A stretch of DNA of 64,000 nucleotides from Codonopsis lanceolata (Eukaryota > Streptophyta > Magnoliopsida > Asterales > Campanulaceae). The first letter of the stretch is position 1; each line of letters starts with the position of its first letter. This document shows positions 41,995 to 53,093 of the stretch, one piece after another. A program made the translations under genes and the position numbers. The stretch spans positions 98,520,380 through 98,584,379 of the forward strand of contig CM028381.1 of NCBI GenBank assembly GCA_013146195.2, read 5' to 3'. The notes beneath the pieces were generated by a model, which had not been told where the DNA came from, ran no database searches, and saw only the letters and a program-made list of their open reading frames with translations.

Positions 41995-42780
41995 TGTATC
42001 ACACAATTTCCTTGAAACGTTATTTGTCCCACTTCCTGTAAGTGTATGGAGTTATTATACGGGACGATCGTCTCCCAGGATACAACGGTGGTACCAGATG
42101 ACTATGCACTAGAAGGTCCGGCGAACTGTACGAGTGCCAGAAATCTATCACCAAATAGGAGGCCAATGCAGTTGTATAAGAGAAAGAGGAAGCTTGTGTT
42201 TTCTCGAAGTGTCTTTCGGTTTGTGGAGAATGGTTTCATTATATAGGCCAGAAAAATCAACACGTTTTAATTATGCCCATTAAAGTCTCATTTAAAGCAG
42301 ACATTAAGGCAGAATTAAACTACTATTAATGTTGGAGTTACAAATTTGAATTTAAAATTCAAAAGAAAAATAAGCAAAAGGTGGGATTGTCTAGGTAGCA
42401 CAATTTGGTCCGACATTCGTGTTCGCATGAGTACGTCGGTCCAAGTCAAATTGGACCTTGATTTACACCCCCCCTGTGTGTGCGTGAGGGATAGTTCTTT
42501 CTATACAAGTTTACCTAACACAAAGGAGCCTTTGTATATAAACCCTTCAAGCCTTTCATATTTTCCCAATGTAGGATAACCCACTTCCAATGCCATACTT
42601 TAAACATCTATAACTTATTCATCCGATATCCGAATTGGACAAATAAATATAGTATTTTTATGTTTTCACGGAGAAGAACATAATTCCACAATTACTATAG
42701 TCATTATATAAATGACTCACAAATAAATTACTACCTCAATGCCCCAATTTACTTCACTTAAAAACACTAGTTTTCCAACG
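41995..42780 (-). repeat. 5' LTR of the copia element
   Basis: It is the counterpart of 36197-37034, from TGTATCACACAATTTCC to AGTTTTCCAAC with the last base changed (G for A). It lacks about 30 bp near 42165 present in the other LTR. Confidence 0.88.
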
Positions 42781-43660
42781 AGTTTCAAGTTTCATCCCAA
42801 TTTTAGTTGGGGTGCATAGCATTAGCATCTCATACTCGACGCACACAACCAAAAGTAAAATTCTTTCGGCTTATAGTCTGGTATGGAGACTGTAGTACTG
42901 AAGACTCGTATTATTCAATTTATTCTTTGTGAAGAATAGAATAATTCAATGTTACATGGGTCATGGGTTATAGAAATAATAAATTGTCGTGTTTAGATAC
43001 TATTTCTTTTTGTACAAAAATAATTCAATAATGAATAGTCACCATATTATGCTTTTTGGTTATTCACCATCATAAAAAAAAATGGAGTCGATTGGACACA
43101 TGAATCATTTCAGCACAAGAATTGGAGAATCTGGGTTCTGGAGCTGGGAGTTTAGGAGAGCTCTCAATGTCAAACATTTGGTTGGGGAAGGGACGTTGAA
43201 ATGCCACGACTTCCAAATGCAAATAATAAAAGACACTACGACCACATTTCATTGAAAACAACATCCTGAAAAAGTAAACAATGAAAAAAACCATCTACAA
43301 TCTTGTCACGGACGCAAAGAAGAATGATTCAGCTCAGATCTATTGAAATCAGACAAAGATTTGCCTATCCGCAATTTCATGTGACCGAGTTCACAGACCA
43401 TCCAACCAAGATACGGATCATCTTGTATGCATTGCATACGACTAGTCATAAAATTGATACTTACCCTCTATCAAAGAAAGAGAAACAAAAGATCTCTTAG
43501 ACCCCAATCGGTAAATTCGATAAATGATAAAATTACCACCCTTTCCGTAGCGACCGTTAAAAAGGACTATAATGGCTTCGTTGCTCATAATCTAATTTGC
43601 TCAGAAAATACCATATCTTCATAGCCTCTCACAATCGTAAACAACAACAACGGGCATAAG
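42781..43660. other. Unassigned sequence between copia element and microsatellites
   Basis: Short frames at 43070-43294 (-) and 43303-43500 (+) have no recognisable domain. Base composition at 43290-43450 is less AT-rich than the surroundings. Confidence 0.35.
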
Positions 43661-43664
43661 TTGC

Positions 43665-43694
43665 AATAAATAAATAAATAAATAAATAAATAAA
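43665..43694. repeat. (AATA)n microsatellite
   Basis: About seven perfect AATA units. Confidence 0.95.
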
Positions 43695-43815
43695 AAGAAA
43701 AACAAAGTTATGGTAAAGGGTAAATGGACAAACTTAATGTGAAACTATTTTATAGTTAACATTAATAATGGAGGTAGAGAGAGTAGAAGGGAGATGAAGT
43801 ATATAGTAATAGATG

Positions 43816-43819
<4 letters not shown>

Positions 43820-43849
<30 letters not shown>
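43820..43849. repeat. (GA)n microsatellite
   Basis: About fifteen perfect GA units. Confidence 0.95.
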
Positions 43850-43851
<2 letters not shown>

Positions 43852-44221
43852 AGACATTAATGATTAATGAAAACAATTAAAAAAGAGGAAGTAAACATTA
43901 ATAGAAGTAAAGAAGAGGGTTAGAAGAGTGGAAAAACTTTGAAAATTAACTGCCAAATGTTAAAATGACGAGAAATGAGGGAGAAGATGGAGAAGAAAAT
44001 AAGAGTACTAATGGCGAAACAAGTGTTCGGTAATTGAGTATCACTTGTTTTGGGTATCTATTTTATACTCCCTCGACAACATTAATCAAGTTGTGAAATG
44101 AGTGGTAAACCAACAAAAATGAAAAGAAAGAGAGATGAAGTAACATTAATGGAGGTAACATTAATAGAAAATAAATGAGTAATCTGCGGAGAGAAAAAAA
44201 GAACCTTGCTTTGTAGTTTTG

Positions 44222-44224
<3 letters not shown>

Positions 44225-44292
<68 letters not shown>
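44225..44292. repeat. (AT)n microsatellite, about 68 bp
   Basis: A long, nearly perfect AT dinucleotide run. A stem-loop of GGTGAGGAGCAC with GTGCTACCTCACC follows at 44306-44337. Confidence 0.95.
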
Positions 44293-44297
<5 letters not shown>

Positions 44298-44459
44298 TTT
44301 AAAAGTTGGTGAGGAGCACTATGACTGTGCTACCTCACCACCTTTTGATAAAGCATTCATGTGAAAGCTTTACAAACTCTTGGTTTTCAAGCCATTAACT
44401 AATAATAATACATAATAATAATAATCAATATGATAAGGGGTATTAGTATTAGTATATAT

Positions 44460-44960
44460 AACTTTTTCTATTGTCAATAATAGAAGGCTTATATTTAAAA
44501 ACTTTTACAACTAACATTACTTCTAACCAATGTGAGATAAAACACTTCAAGATGTGACATTACTTCTAATAACTCACTTCTAAAACCATAGTTTAAAGCC
44601 TTCATATCTTATTCATCCAAAACTTGATTTGAACAAATAAATATATCATTTTGATGCTCTTACCGAGTAGAACACATTTGCACAATTGCCAACAAACAAA
44701 TGACACGTAAAGATATTCGTGCCTCAAGTTGCACAATTTATTTTACTAAAACACTATTTTTTAAAACAAGTATTATACTTTAAGTCTTAATATCTTATTA
44801 TCCAAAATTCGATTTAGACAAATAAATATATCATTTCGATGCTCTCACCGAGTAGAATACATTTGTACAATTACCTTCGCCAACAAACAAATAGCACATA
44901 AATAAATTCGTGCCTCAAGTTGCACAATTTCTTTCACTAAAAACACTAATTTTTCAACAA
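44460..44960 (-). repeat. Diverged LTR related to the copia LTRs, with an internal direct duplication
   Basis: It shares order and words with the end of the copia LTR at 42570-42780: CCAATGTGAGATAAAACACT, TATTCATCCAAAACTTG, TTTTGATGCTCTTACCGAG, then CACTAAAAACACTAATTTTT and CAACAA. The block 44592-44767 is repeated at 44773-44960 (TCTTAATATCTTATTATCCA, GATGCTCTCACCGAGTAGAA, GTGCCTCAAGTTGCACAATT). No internal domain or second LTR was seen, so it is a solo LTR or fragment of a related family. Confidence 0.7.
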
Positions 44961-44964
44961 TAGA

Positions 44965-46097
44965 AAAGATGTATCCCACATTGGTTATAAATTGATGTTG
45001 ATTTTAAAATTATTATTATTAAGTACCAATGGAAGAGATGTATCATACATTGGCTGGAAAGTGATGTTGGTTTTCAAAGTCATTTGATAAAAGACTTCTA
45101 CCATTATACCAATAGAAGATGTATATCTCACATTGGTTAGAAAATGATGTTGACTTTAGATTATTTTATATTATTAGCGATAAAAGAGATGTATAACTCA
45201 TTGTTTAAAAAGAAAATATTAGATTTTAAAGTCTTTAGACTAAAAACTTTCACTTTTACAAGAGATGTATCTTACATTGGTTACAAAATATTCTACTATT
45301 ATTACCAATAGAAGAAATGTATCCCACATTGGTTAGAAATTGATATTGTTTTAAAAATACTATTATTAATTACCAATAAAAGAGATGTATCATACATTGG
45401 TTATAAAGTGATACTAGATCTTCGTGCCCGTGCCTATTGCACGGTGCCAGTATATCTGATTTCGTTAATTGAAACGCCAACGTTTAAATAGAAGGTGCGA
45501 TTTTAAAAAAATGTTACAGTTGAGGGTTACATTACTTCAAGTGGTAGTTTAGGGGCGTTATTCGAACTCTACCTATAGTTAGGGGAGGTTATTTGTAAGG
45601 AGTTATATGTAACTGACCTATGAATGTTTGATTTTGCAATGGAATCAACCCCCATGATCAAATAGTCTCAGTCAATCAATTGAGCTCTATTGTGAGATTA
45701 TATTAATGTAAGGTTGATGTTTTGTAAGGGGTAATGGTTTAGAAGATTAATCTCAGGGTGTGACTGTTTATAATATTAATTGTAGGGGTGACTTTGTAAC
45801 ATGGTGAGAGAAAATAGAGAGTTAAAAGTGGATAACTACTCTCATACATGTGAATGTGAGAGTGAATCTCAACCATTAAATTTTTTAAGATAATTTAATC
45901 TCAACCTCTAAATATCTTTAGTCAATTGCACATGTGTGAGAATGAGCTCTATTGTAATATATATTGGTTTTCAAAGTATTTTAATAAAAGATTTCTACCA
46001 TTATTACCAATAGAAAATTTATTTCTTACATTGGTTAAAAATGATGTTGATTTCAAATTATTCTAGATTATATAAAAAACTTTTACTATTATTAGCA

Positions 46098-46137
<40 letters not shown>

Positions 46138-48430
46138 ACATTTGTTATAAATTGATGTTGGTTTTAAATTACTATTATTACCAATAAATGAGATAAATCT
46201 TACATTAGTTAAAAAGTGATGTTTATTTTAAAAGTCTTCAAATAAAAAGACTTCTACTTTCATCATCAACAAAAAAGAAGAGAATAGATGTATCTCATTA
46301 TATAGAAAGAGATGTTGGTTTTAGATTTTTTTTTAGATAAAAAACTTCTACTACTATTACCAAATGATGAGATGTATTCCACATTGGTTAGAGAGTGATA
46401 TATGTATTAAAAGTCTTTATATAAAAGGTTTAATACTAATAGAAAAAAAAAATATTTCACACTGGTTAGTAAAGTGATATTGGTTTAAAATGTTTTTAGA
46501 TAATGCATCTCATATTGGTTACAAAGAGATCCACACTATTTAGAAACATATATTGTTTATAAAAGTTTTTAGATAAAAGAATTTTTATGTTATTATCAAT
46601 ACAAGAGATGTATCACACATTGTTTAGAAAGAGATGTTGGTTTCAAAACTCTTTAGATAAAATAACCAATAGAAGAGATGTATCTCACATTGTTTAGAAA
46701 GAGATGTTGATTTCAAAAGTTTTTTTTATTTATAAAAGACTATTATTATTACTATAGAATAATGTATCACACATTTGTTAGAAAATTAATGTTGGCTTTA
46801 AAAATACTATTATTACCAATAGAAAAGATGTATACCACATGGTTAGAAAGTGATGTTTGTTTTAAAAGCTTTTAGATAAAAGTTTTAAAATTTTATTACC
46901 AATAGAAATAGAAAAGAAGTATCTCACATTGTTAGAATATGAATATTTATTTTAAAAGTCTTAAAATAAATATTTTAATACCAACTCTTTTATTAGTAAT
47001 AAAATGTTAGATTTTTAATCTAATGACTTTTAAAACCAAAATCAATTTATAACCAATATGAAATACATCTCTATTAATATTACCAATAGAAAATATATAT
47101 CTTAAATTAGTTATAAATCGATGTTAGTTTTGAAAGTATTTTGATAAAATATTTATACTTTTATCATCATAGAATAAATGTAAATTACATTGTTTAGAAA
47201 GAAATGCTAATTTTAAAAGTCTTATATTAAAGATTCATACTCTTATTACCAATGAAAGATATGTATCTCACATTGTTTAAAAATAAATATTGTTTAAAAA
47301 GTCTTAAGATTAAAGGCTTTTGTTATAAATATAATAGATACATGTATCTCACATTGATTACAAAGTATTCTACTATAATTATCAATACAAAAGATGTATC
47401 CCACATTGGTTAGAAATTAATGTTGATTTAAAAAATACTATTATAATCAATAGAATAGATATATCATACATTTGATAGAGGATAATGTTGGTTAAAAAGT
47501 GATGTTGATTTTAATTTTAGATAAAAAAAACTTCTATTATTATTACTAATAGAAGAGATATCCTGCATTGATTAAAAATGATGTTGGTTTTAAAAGGTCT
47601 TTAGATAAAATACTTTTAGTTTTATCATCAATATAATAGAAGAGATTTATCTCACATTATTTAGAAATGAATGTTGGTTATAAAAATTTTAAGATAAAAG
47701 ACGTATACTATTATTACCAAATGAAGATATGTATCTCACATTGGTTAGAGAGTGATGCTGATTTTAATAGTCTACCACTATTAACAATAGAAGAGAAGTA
47801 TTTTACATTTGTTAGAAAGTGATATGGGTTTTAAAAAAATTTAGATGATGGATCTCACATTGTTTGCAAAGAAATGTATCTCGCATTATTTCGAAATGAG
47901 TATTGGTTATAAAAGTCATTAGATAAAGGCATTTTTATGTTATTACCAATATAAAATATGTATCTCACATTGTTTAGAAATGAATGCTGGTTAAAAAATC
48001 TTTTATCTACTACTATTATTACTAATAGAAAATATATATACCACATGGTTAAAATGTGGTGTTGGTTTTAAAAGTTTTTAGATGAATGAATTAAACTTTC
48101 ATTACCAATAGAAATAAAAAATATATATCTCACATTTTTGAAAAATGAATTATGATTTTAAAAGTTTTTAACAAAAAGTCTTCTAATATTATTATCAAAT
48201 TAGATGCTAATTTTAAAACTCTTTAGATCAAATATTTTTACTATTATTACTAATACAAAATATGTATATCACGTTAGTTAGAAACTTATGTCAATTTTAA
48301 AAGTATTTAGGTAAAAAAATCTTTTAATATTAGTAAAAATAGAAAAAAATATTATAACAATAGCTAGAAGATATTAACAATCTAATTATAATGACTAAAA
48401 GTTATATTGTTATTACAAAAATATATATCC
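44965..48430. repeat. Degenerate tandem array (units of about 50-85 bp), about 3 kb of repeat, LTR-derived
   Basis: Several tens of units are built on GATGTATCCCACATTGGTTA, AAAGTGATGTTGGTTTTAAA, AGTCTTTAGATAAAAGACTT and CTACTATTATTACCAATAGA. Spacing between successive CACATTGG words is about 50-85 bp because units carry different internal deletions. The unit reads as the reverse complement of 44460-44545 in the adjacent LTR-like block (CTAACCAATGTGAGATA). The array is interrupted by an insertion at 45414-45955 and contains an (AT)n run at 46103-46134. There is no coding potential. Confidence 0.85.
45414..45955 (-). mobile_element. Helitron-like insertion in the array
   Basis: The array motif breaks after AAAGTGATA at 45413 and resumes with TTGGTTTTCAAAG at 45956. 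The insert begins CTAG on the plus strand and has a hairpin CCGTGC/GCACGG at 45428-45444. On the minus strand this is a Helitron-style 3' end: hairpin, short spacer, CTAG, then T. There is no target duplication, as expected for Helitrons. The other end lacks a clear TC start, so the class is tentative. Confidence 0.5.
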
Positions 48431-48439
48431 CAAATTGTA

Positions 48440-48468
48440 CCCGTGCATAGCACGGGCTAAATAACTAG
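48440..48468 (+). mobile_element. Helitron-like 3' terminus
   Basis: The perfect palindrome CCCGTGCATAGCACGGG (48440-48456) is followed 8 bp later by CTAG (48465-48468) and T. This fits the Helitron 3' end rule. The element would lie to the left, over the array; its 5' end was not found. Confidence 0.5.
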
Positions 48469-48469
48469 T

Positions 48470-49387
48470 TTTGATTAAGAAAATGCTATTTATACTTGAA
48501 AAAAATTACTTATTCACTACAACATTTATTATTTATTATGAGTACAATGTACATGAATTCTGGTCAAGAATTATATTTCTCAACTTATCCTACATTCAAA
48601 TTTTCTTACATGAGTTATATTCAAGGATTTAGAAGTAAATATTTACATAAAATTTATTTATCTATAAACCCCATACACACTACTTTATAATTGTAACTTT
48701 TATTGCTAAATAATAAGTGCAGATTAGATAAAAAAAAACAAGTGTAGATTAGATTCAAAAAAATTATTTTATCATTACTCAATAATACAATCATTGATTA
48801 TGTAAAAAAAAATTATTCATTTCCAAAAAAAAATATCATGACACTAAAATCTTAAAAAGATAAGGGTTACTACATAACATTATCTTATATAAATAGTAGA
48901 TAAATAATTATAAATTTAAAATAGAGAAAATAGACTCTCCAAAAATTAAAACAAAATATAATTTTAAGTTGAAAGGAAAAGGTAGGTAAAATAAATTCGG
49001 AAAAGAAATTGTATATATTTCAATTAAGTTACTATTTAAAGGGTATTTATGTCTTAACCTAAACTAATTTGAATGATTATTAATGAATATACTGGATAAT
49101 CAATTAATGCAGTGAAATTCAGATGTGAAAGGGCATTGCTTTTGATTCTTGATCATCCAAACTCTCCAACATGGGTAAATGTCAATTCCATGCTTATCTG
49201 CAAAAATAAAACAAGTAATCTTGAACAAAACACAAAAAATTGAACATCGAACTATTTCAACAAATCAAAATATATAATTAAGTTTCTTATGGTTTGCGTT
49301 TTGCAAATAATCTTTTTGTAATTTGTTTCAATATGATGTATTTCGTATTTTTTTTAATTGATATATAAAAAGAACTGAAAGCTCACC
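48470..49387. other. AT-rich intergenic sequence
   Basis: Nothing was recognised on either strand. The open frames are short and AT-driven. Confidence 0.4.
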
Positions 49388-49395
49388 GACGGAAG

Positions 49396-50332
49396 TAGAA
49401 CTGTCAAATTGGGCTAAAGCTCGCGAGCATGCCCACCCCACCACCTAAAAGGGACGGGTTGGGCCAATGAAATGGAGGGTCGTTTGGGAGAGAGCCTTAC
49501 GACCTTTGCCGTGCACGGTGCGGGGCGGGGCGGGGATAGGCTGCACATCATTTTTTTGGGACTGGATGGATTTTAATTTAAGTTGCGTTGGATTGAGGAG
49601 ACTGAAGACTAAAAGGTTGCCTTCTGCCTTTCTTCTACGAAGTTTTCTACTTTTCTCTCACGATCGCTCTCTCTGTCTTTCCATCTTTCTCTTTACCTAT
49701 TTCTTCTACAAAGTTTCTCACAATCTCTCTCTCTCTCTCTCGCACTCTCACAGTCGCTCTCTATCTCACTCACTATCTCACAATCGAGCTCTCTTATTGA
49801 ATCCAAGATTCCGCCGGCGTTGGCGGTGGCATCTCGCTTTTCACTTTAAAAGAAAACACGATGATGTCTCGCTAACTCACATCTTCAGCCAATCAGCCCT
49901 GAAGTAAGATCCCAAAGCAAGATAGGTTCATTTTGAATTTTTGAGCCCTAGTTCTTGAATTTGTACTACTTAAATTTGTTTTTTTAAATGAATTTCTCTT
50001 ATGGGCAATGGGTTGTCTTGAATTAAACAAGACAATGCTTGGTTAAGATATGGTCATTTCTAGATTCTTTCTTGAATTAAACAAGACAATCCTTGGTTCG
50101 GTAGTAATTATAAACAAAACGATACTTCGTACTTGGTTCAATTGGTTGCTCTGTTGATTTTTTGTTCACATAAATTTTGCGGGCTTGCCCGTTTTGCCCG
50201 CGGCCCTACGTAGGGTGGGCTAGGCAGGAGTTTCAAGGACCATCAAGTTCGTGGACTTTCCCGGCCCGTTTTGCAGCCGGTTTTCCATGCCCAGGGGTAA
50301 ACCTGCCCCATAGACCCGTTTTAACAGCTCTA
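49396..50332. mobile_element. Non-autonomous hAT element (937 bp) with gene-like interior
   Basis: Ends TAGAACTGTCAAATTGGGC and GACCCGTTTTAACAGCTCTA are imperfect inverted repeats. Flanking octamers GACGGAAG (49388-49395) and GTCGGAAG (50333-50340) differ at one base. The interior holds a CT-rich stretch (49670-49790) and an open frame (49467-49907) resembling a plant 5' leader and first exon, but no transposase. Confidence 0.8.
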
Positions 50333-50340
50333 GTCGGAAG

Positions 50341-50528
50341 GCTCTACTGACTTGAGATTGCAGTGGATGATTTGGAAAATCATCGTCATTTAAGGCTTTG
50401 ACTGACACACGGGACAAGTATGTTCGAAGTTCAGATCTAACAGCTTCAAGCCACTTGAGAAGGTCACGCGCCTCACTGAAGGGTTTGCCTGCCATGGGCA
50501 AGTCCAACGGTACCATTGTCGCCGCCAT
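50341..50528 (-). pseudogene. Exon-like fragment of an unrecognised gene, broken by a TIR element
   Basis: The minus strand encodes MVPLDLPMAGKPFSEARDLL, then KWLEAVRSELRTYLSRVSVK and ALNDDDFPNHPLQSQ, with balanced composition unlike its surroundings. At its 5' side the frame is interrupted by the TIR element at 50525-52805. Beyond that element the minus strand continues in a compatible frame (SELMQRQGFRTT, about 52812-52850). I do not recognise the protein. An alternative is that this is the 5' region of the L1 that follows, read on the wrong strand. Since L1 5' ends are variable, the sequence alone does not settle it. Confidence 0.4.
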
Positions 50529-52805
50529 AGTTATCAAAGGTGCTCTCACCTTTGGCGCCAGAGGCGAGAGGCGAGGTCAGAGTTTGTTTCCTGAAGAGAT
50601 CTGGGCGAGGCAAGTGCTAACTTCCGGTGTAGATTTAAAAATTTTCATTTCAGATCTAGCCTTCAATATTAAATGTTAATGAAATCTAATAACACATATG
50701 GCTTCGTCTCTACATGGCGAACACACCTGGGCTTTCGCCGGCGCCGAAGGACGCCAGAATCAGTCTCATGCGCCTCACGCGTCGACGTTGGATTTTTTTT
50801 GCCGGAGTGTCATAGACGTGGTCGCCGGTTCCCTGCGAATTTCTTCCTGTGGTTGGTTTGCTGGTGATACGATCTTCTCGGAAGGCTTTGTTGAAGAACG
50901 ATTTACACACGCGGCGGAAGCTAGGGATCGAAAGATGTTTTGTGGGGGTGACACCTCGACCCAACAATTAGCACGAATAGAACCTTGGCATATACAGCCG
51001 CAACCCGCACTCGTAGCAATTGAAGAACCTAAGTATTGTGAATAACGACACAATAGGGATGAAATTCCTATTGATAAGTTAGGATTCGAATACGACGGAA
51101 TCACACCGAAGCATTCACAAGTTCATGAAGAACAAGGAGGTTTCGAAGAAAACACTCAAAACTATATTAATCATTAATCAGAAAAGTTGCGTACAAAATA
51201 ATAAGCCACATCCCTTATTTATATGGGTTGTGAATCCTAAACCTACATGTAAAAGGAAAAAGTCTAAATAGAATCTTCTTGGGAAACTACTTACAATCAA
51301 CTTAGGAAACTAAATAAAATCTACTTAGGAAACTATTCAACTTACCTAATCTATGTATGAAACATAACTCCTCCAAAATAAGGAAACTCTAACAAATCCC
51401 GTTTTTCTACAAGGACCTATTTTCCAATATTGCATTTTGGCCCCAAAAGTCTTCCAATAGTTATTAAAACCTCCCCAAGTCATATCTGAATATATGGGGA
51501 CCTATTTGAAGGCTTCCTTTTCCATAATAAATCGTTTAAAGCTGATTTGGCACAACTGGGCACCTTGCGGTCGCAAGCCCCTCGGCACCTTGCGATCGCA
51601 AGCTCGGCAGAAAGTCCGTCTCAGAAATAACAGCCTTGCGGCCGCAAGCCTCTTTACCATGCGTCCGCAAGCTTCCCTGCATTGGATTTCCTTGGTTTCT
51701 TCAAGCTCAGCCTCTTCGTGTTTGTCGAGTAGCCATTATAGTAGCCCGAATCTCCGATGAACCCACGAATCAAGTTGGTGTAGAATTCTTGAATCTTCCA
51801 ATCGTATTCCACACATTTTACGAGCTTCATTTGATTTATTCTGCACTTGGTTTTGAACTCTCCTTGCTTGATCAACATTTGACTTTGAAATGGACTTAGG
51901 CTTGACAGGATCTCATCAGCTGGTTAGGGGAGATTTAGCCTTATTTAGTAATTTATTTTGTTTATTTTATTTTTTCCTCTACTTAGGTTTTTTTCCCAAT
52001 GTGTCGTGCTTTTGCATCTTATATCACTACTTAGGGTTTATTTTCCTTTCTTTTTTAGGCATTTTATTTATTATTTATTATTTTCCTTCCATTCCAGATC
52101 TAGCCTTCAATATTATATGTTAATGAAATCTAAGAGCACATATGGCTTCGTCTTACCTAGCGAACACATCTGGGCGTTTGCCGTCGCTGGAGGACACCGG
52201 AATCAGTCTCACGCGCCTCATAAGCCGGTGTCGGGATTTTCTTTGCCGGAGTGTCACAGACGTGGTCACCGGTTCCCTGCGAACTTCTTCCCGTGGTTGG
52301 TTTGTTGGTTAGAGGAGATTAAGCCTGATTTTGTAATTTATTTTGTTTATTTTATTTTTTTCTCCTACTTAGGTTTTTTTGGTTTTTTTTCCAATGTGTT
52401 GTGCTACTGCATCTTATATCACTACTTAGGGTTTATTTTCCTTTCATTTTTAGGCATTATTATTTATTATATTTTTAATTTGGGATTTGGGATTTTTTTT
52501 TCTTTTTTTTTTTTTGGATTTTACTTTACTATTTAAAAAAACCTTATTTTCTTTGGTTGCTTAACTATTTATTATATTATTTGGAATTTAAACTAGGTCA
52601 GAATTTCATCATTTATACTATGTTAGAACTTAGTTTCATGTATTATACTCACTGATAATATGTTTCGTTGATATTTGTTAAGTTGTATGTATTTTATGTA
52701 TTTTTTCTTAGTATTTTTTCTATGAGCGCCTTTTTGGCACCTCGCATTTCGCCTCAAATTTGGACCTAGCGTCTTTTTGGCGCCTCTCGACTTTGACAAC
52801 TATGT
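50525..52805. mobile_element. MULE-like TIR element with internal tandem duplication (2.28 kb)
   Basis: Ends CCATAGTTATCAAAG and CTTTGACAACTATGT are near-perfect inverted repeats. Flanks TTGTCGCCG and TTGTCGTCC (50516-50524 and 52806-52814) match at 7 of 9 bases, the Mutator target size. A 385-bp unit starting at 50651 is repeated in tandem from 52095; a solo LTR has since landed in the first copy. Subterminal GGCGCC-rich words occur at both ends. There is no transposase. Class assignment is moderate. Confidence 0.65.
50865..51918. mobile_element. Solo LTR (1054 bp) with target duplication GCTGG
   Basis: It starts TGATACGATC and ends TCTCATCA. GCTGG lies at 50860-50864 and 51919-51923. Independent proof: the duplicated copy of the host unit at 52095-52490 shows the same sequence uninterrupted at this point. 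It contains four CTTGCG-NN-CGCAAG palindromes (51564-51671). No gag or pol is attached. The superfamily is unknown. Confidence 0.92.
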
Positions 52806-53093
52806 TTGTCGTCCGAAAACCTTGTCGTTGCATGAGCTCTGATCGCCAGTCGGCGCGACCGCTGGAAGTTGGTAAGAATTTTAGGGTTGTTAGTCTTGTC
52901 TTGGTGTGTTGTTTCATGTTAGCTGGAGGTTTTTTTTTTTTGGATTGGTTGAAGAATGAAGGAGGACGTTTGGGGATGACTGTTGAGGAACTTTTGGGTG
53001 AAGAAAGGACGATTTTTCAGTGTGGTAGGAAGACAATCGAGGTTTTTTGGAGTTGTTTCAAGGACCGAATAGAATATCGGCTAGTGGAAAGAT

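Larger units (their letters stand above)
36197..42780 (-). mobile_element. Ty1/copia LTR retrotransposon, minus strand, decayed (about 6.6 kb)
   Basis: Two related LTRs (36197-37034 and 41995-42780) enclose gag, protease, integrase, RT and RNase H in copia order on the minus strand. A purine/G-rich run (GTGTGGGGGGA on minus) lies inside the left LTR, as a polypurine tract should. Numerous stops break the polyprotein. The LTRs have diverged, including a roughly 30-bp indel near 36370, so the insertion is old. No target duplication is convincing, because the outer right edge is mutated. The lineage within copia was not determined. Confidence 0.9.

Noticed and set aside
44965..48430. CRISPR array
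   Set aside because: Repeats are degenerate, AT-rich, directly adjacent without unique spacers, and the context is a plant nuclear genome.
49467..49907. 146-codon plus-strand gene
   Set aside because: It is low-complexity (Ser/Leu/His from CT repeats), lies inside a hAT element, and has no domain.
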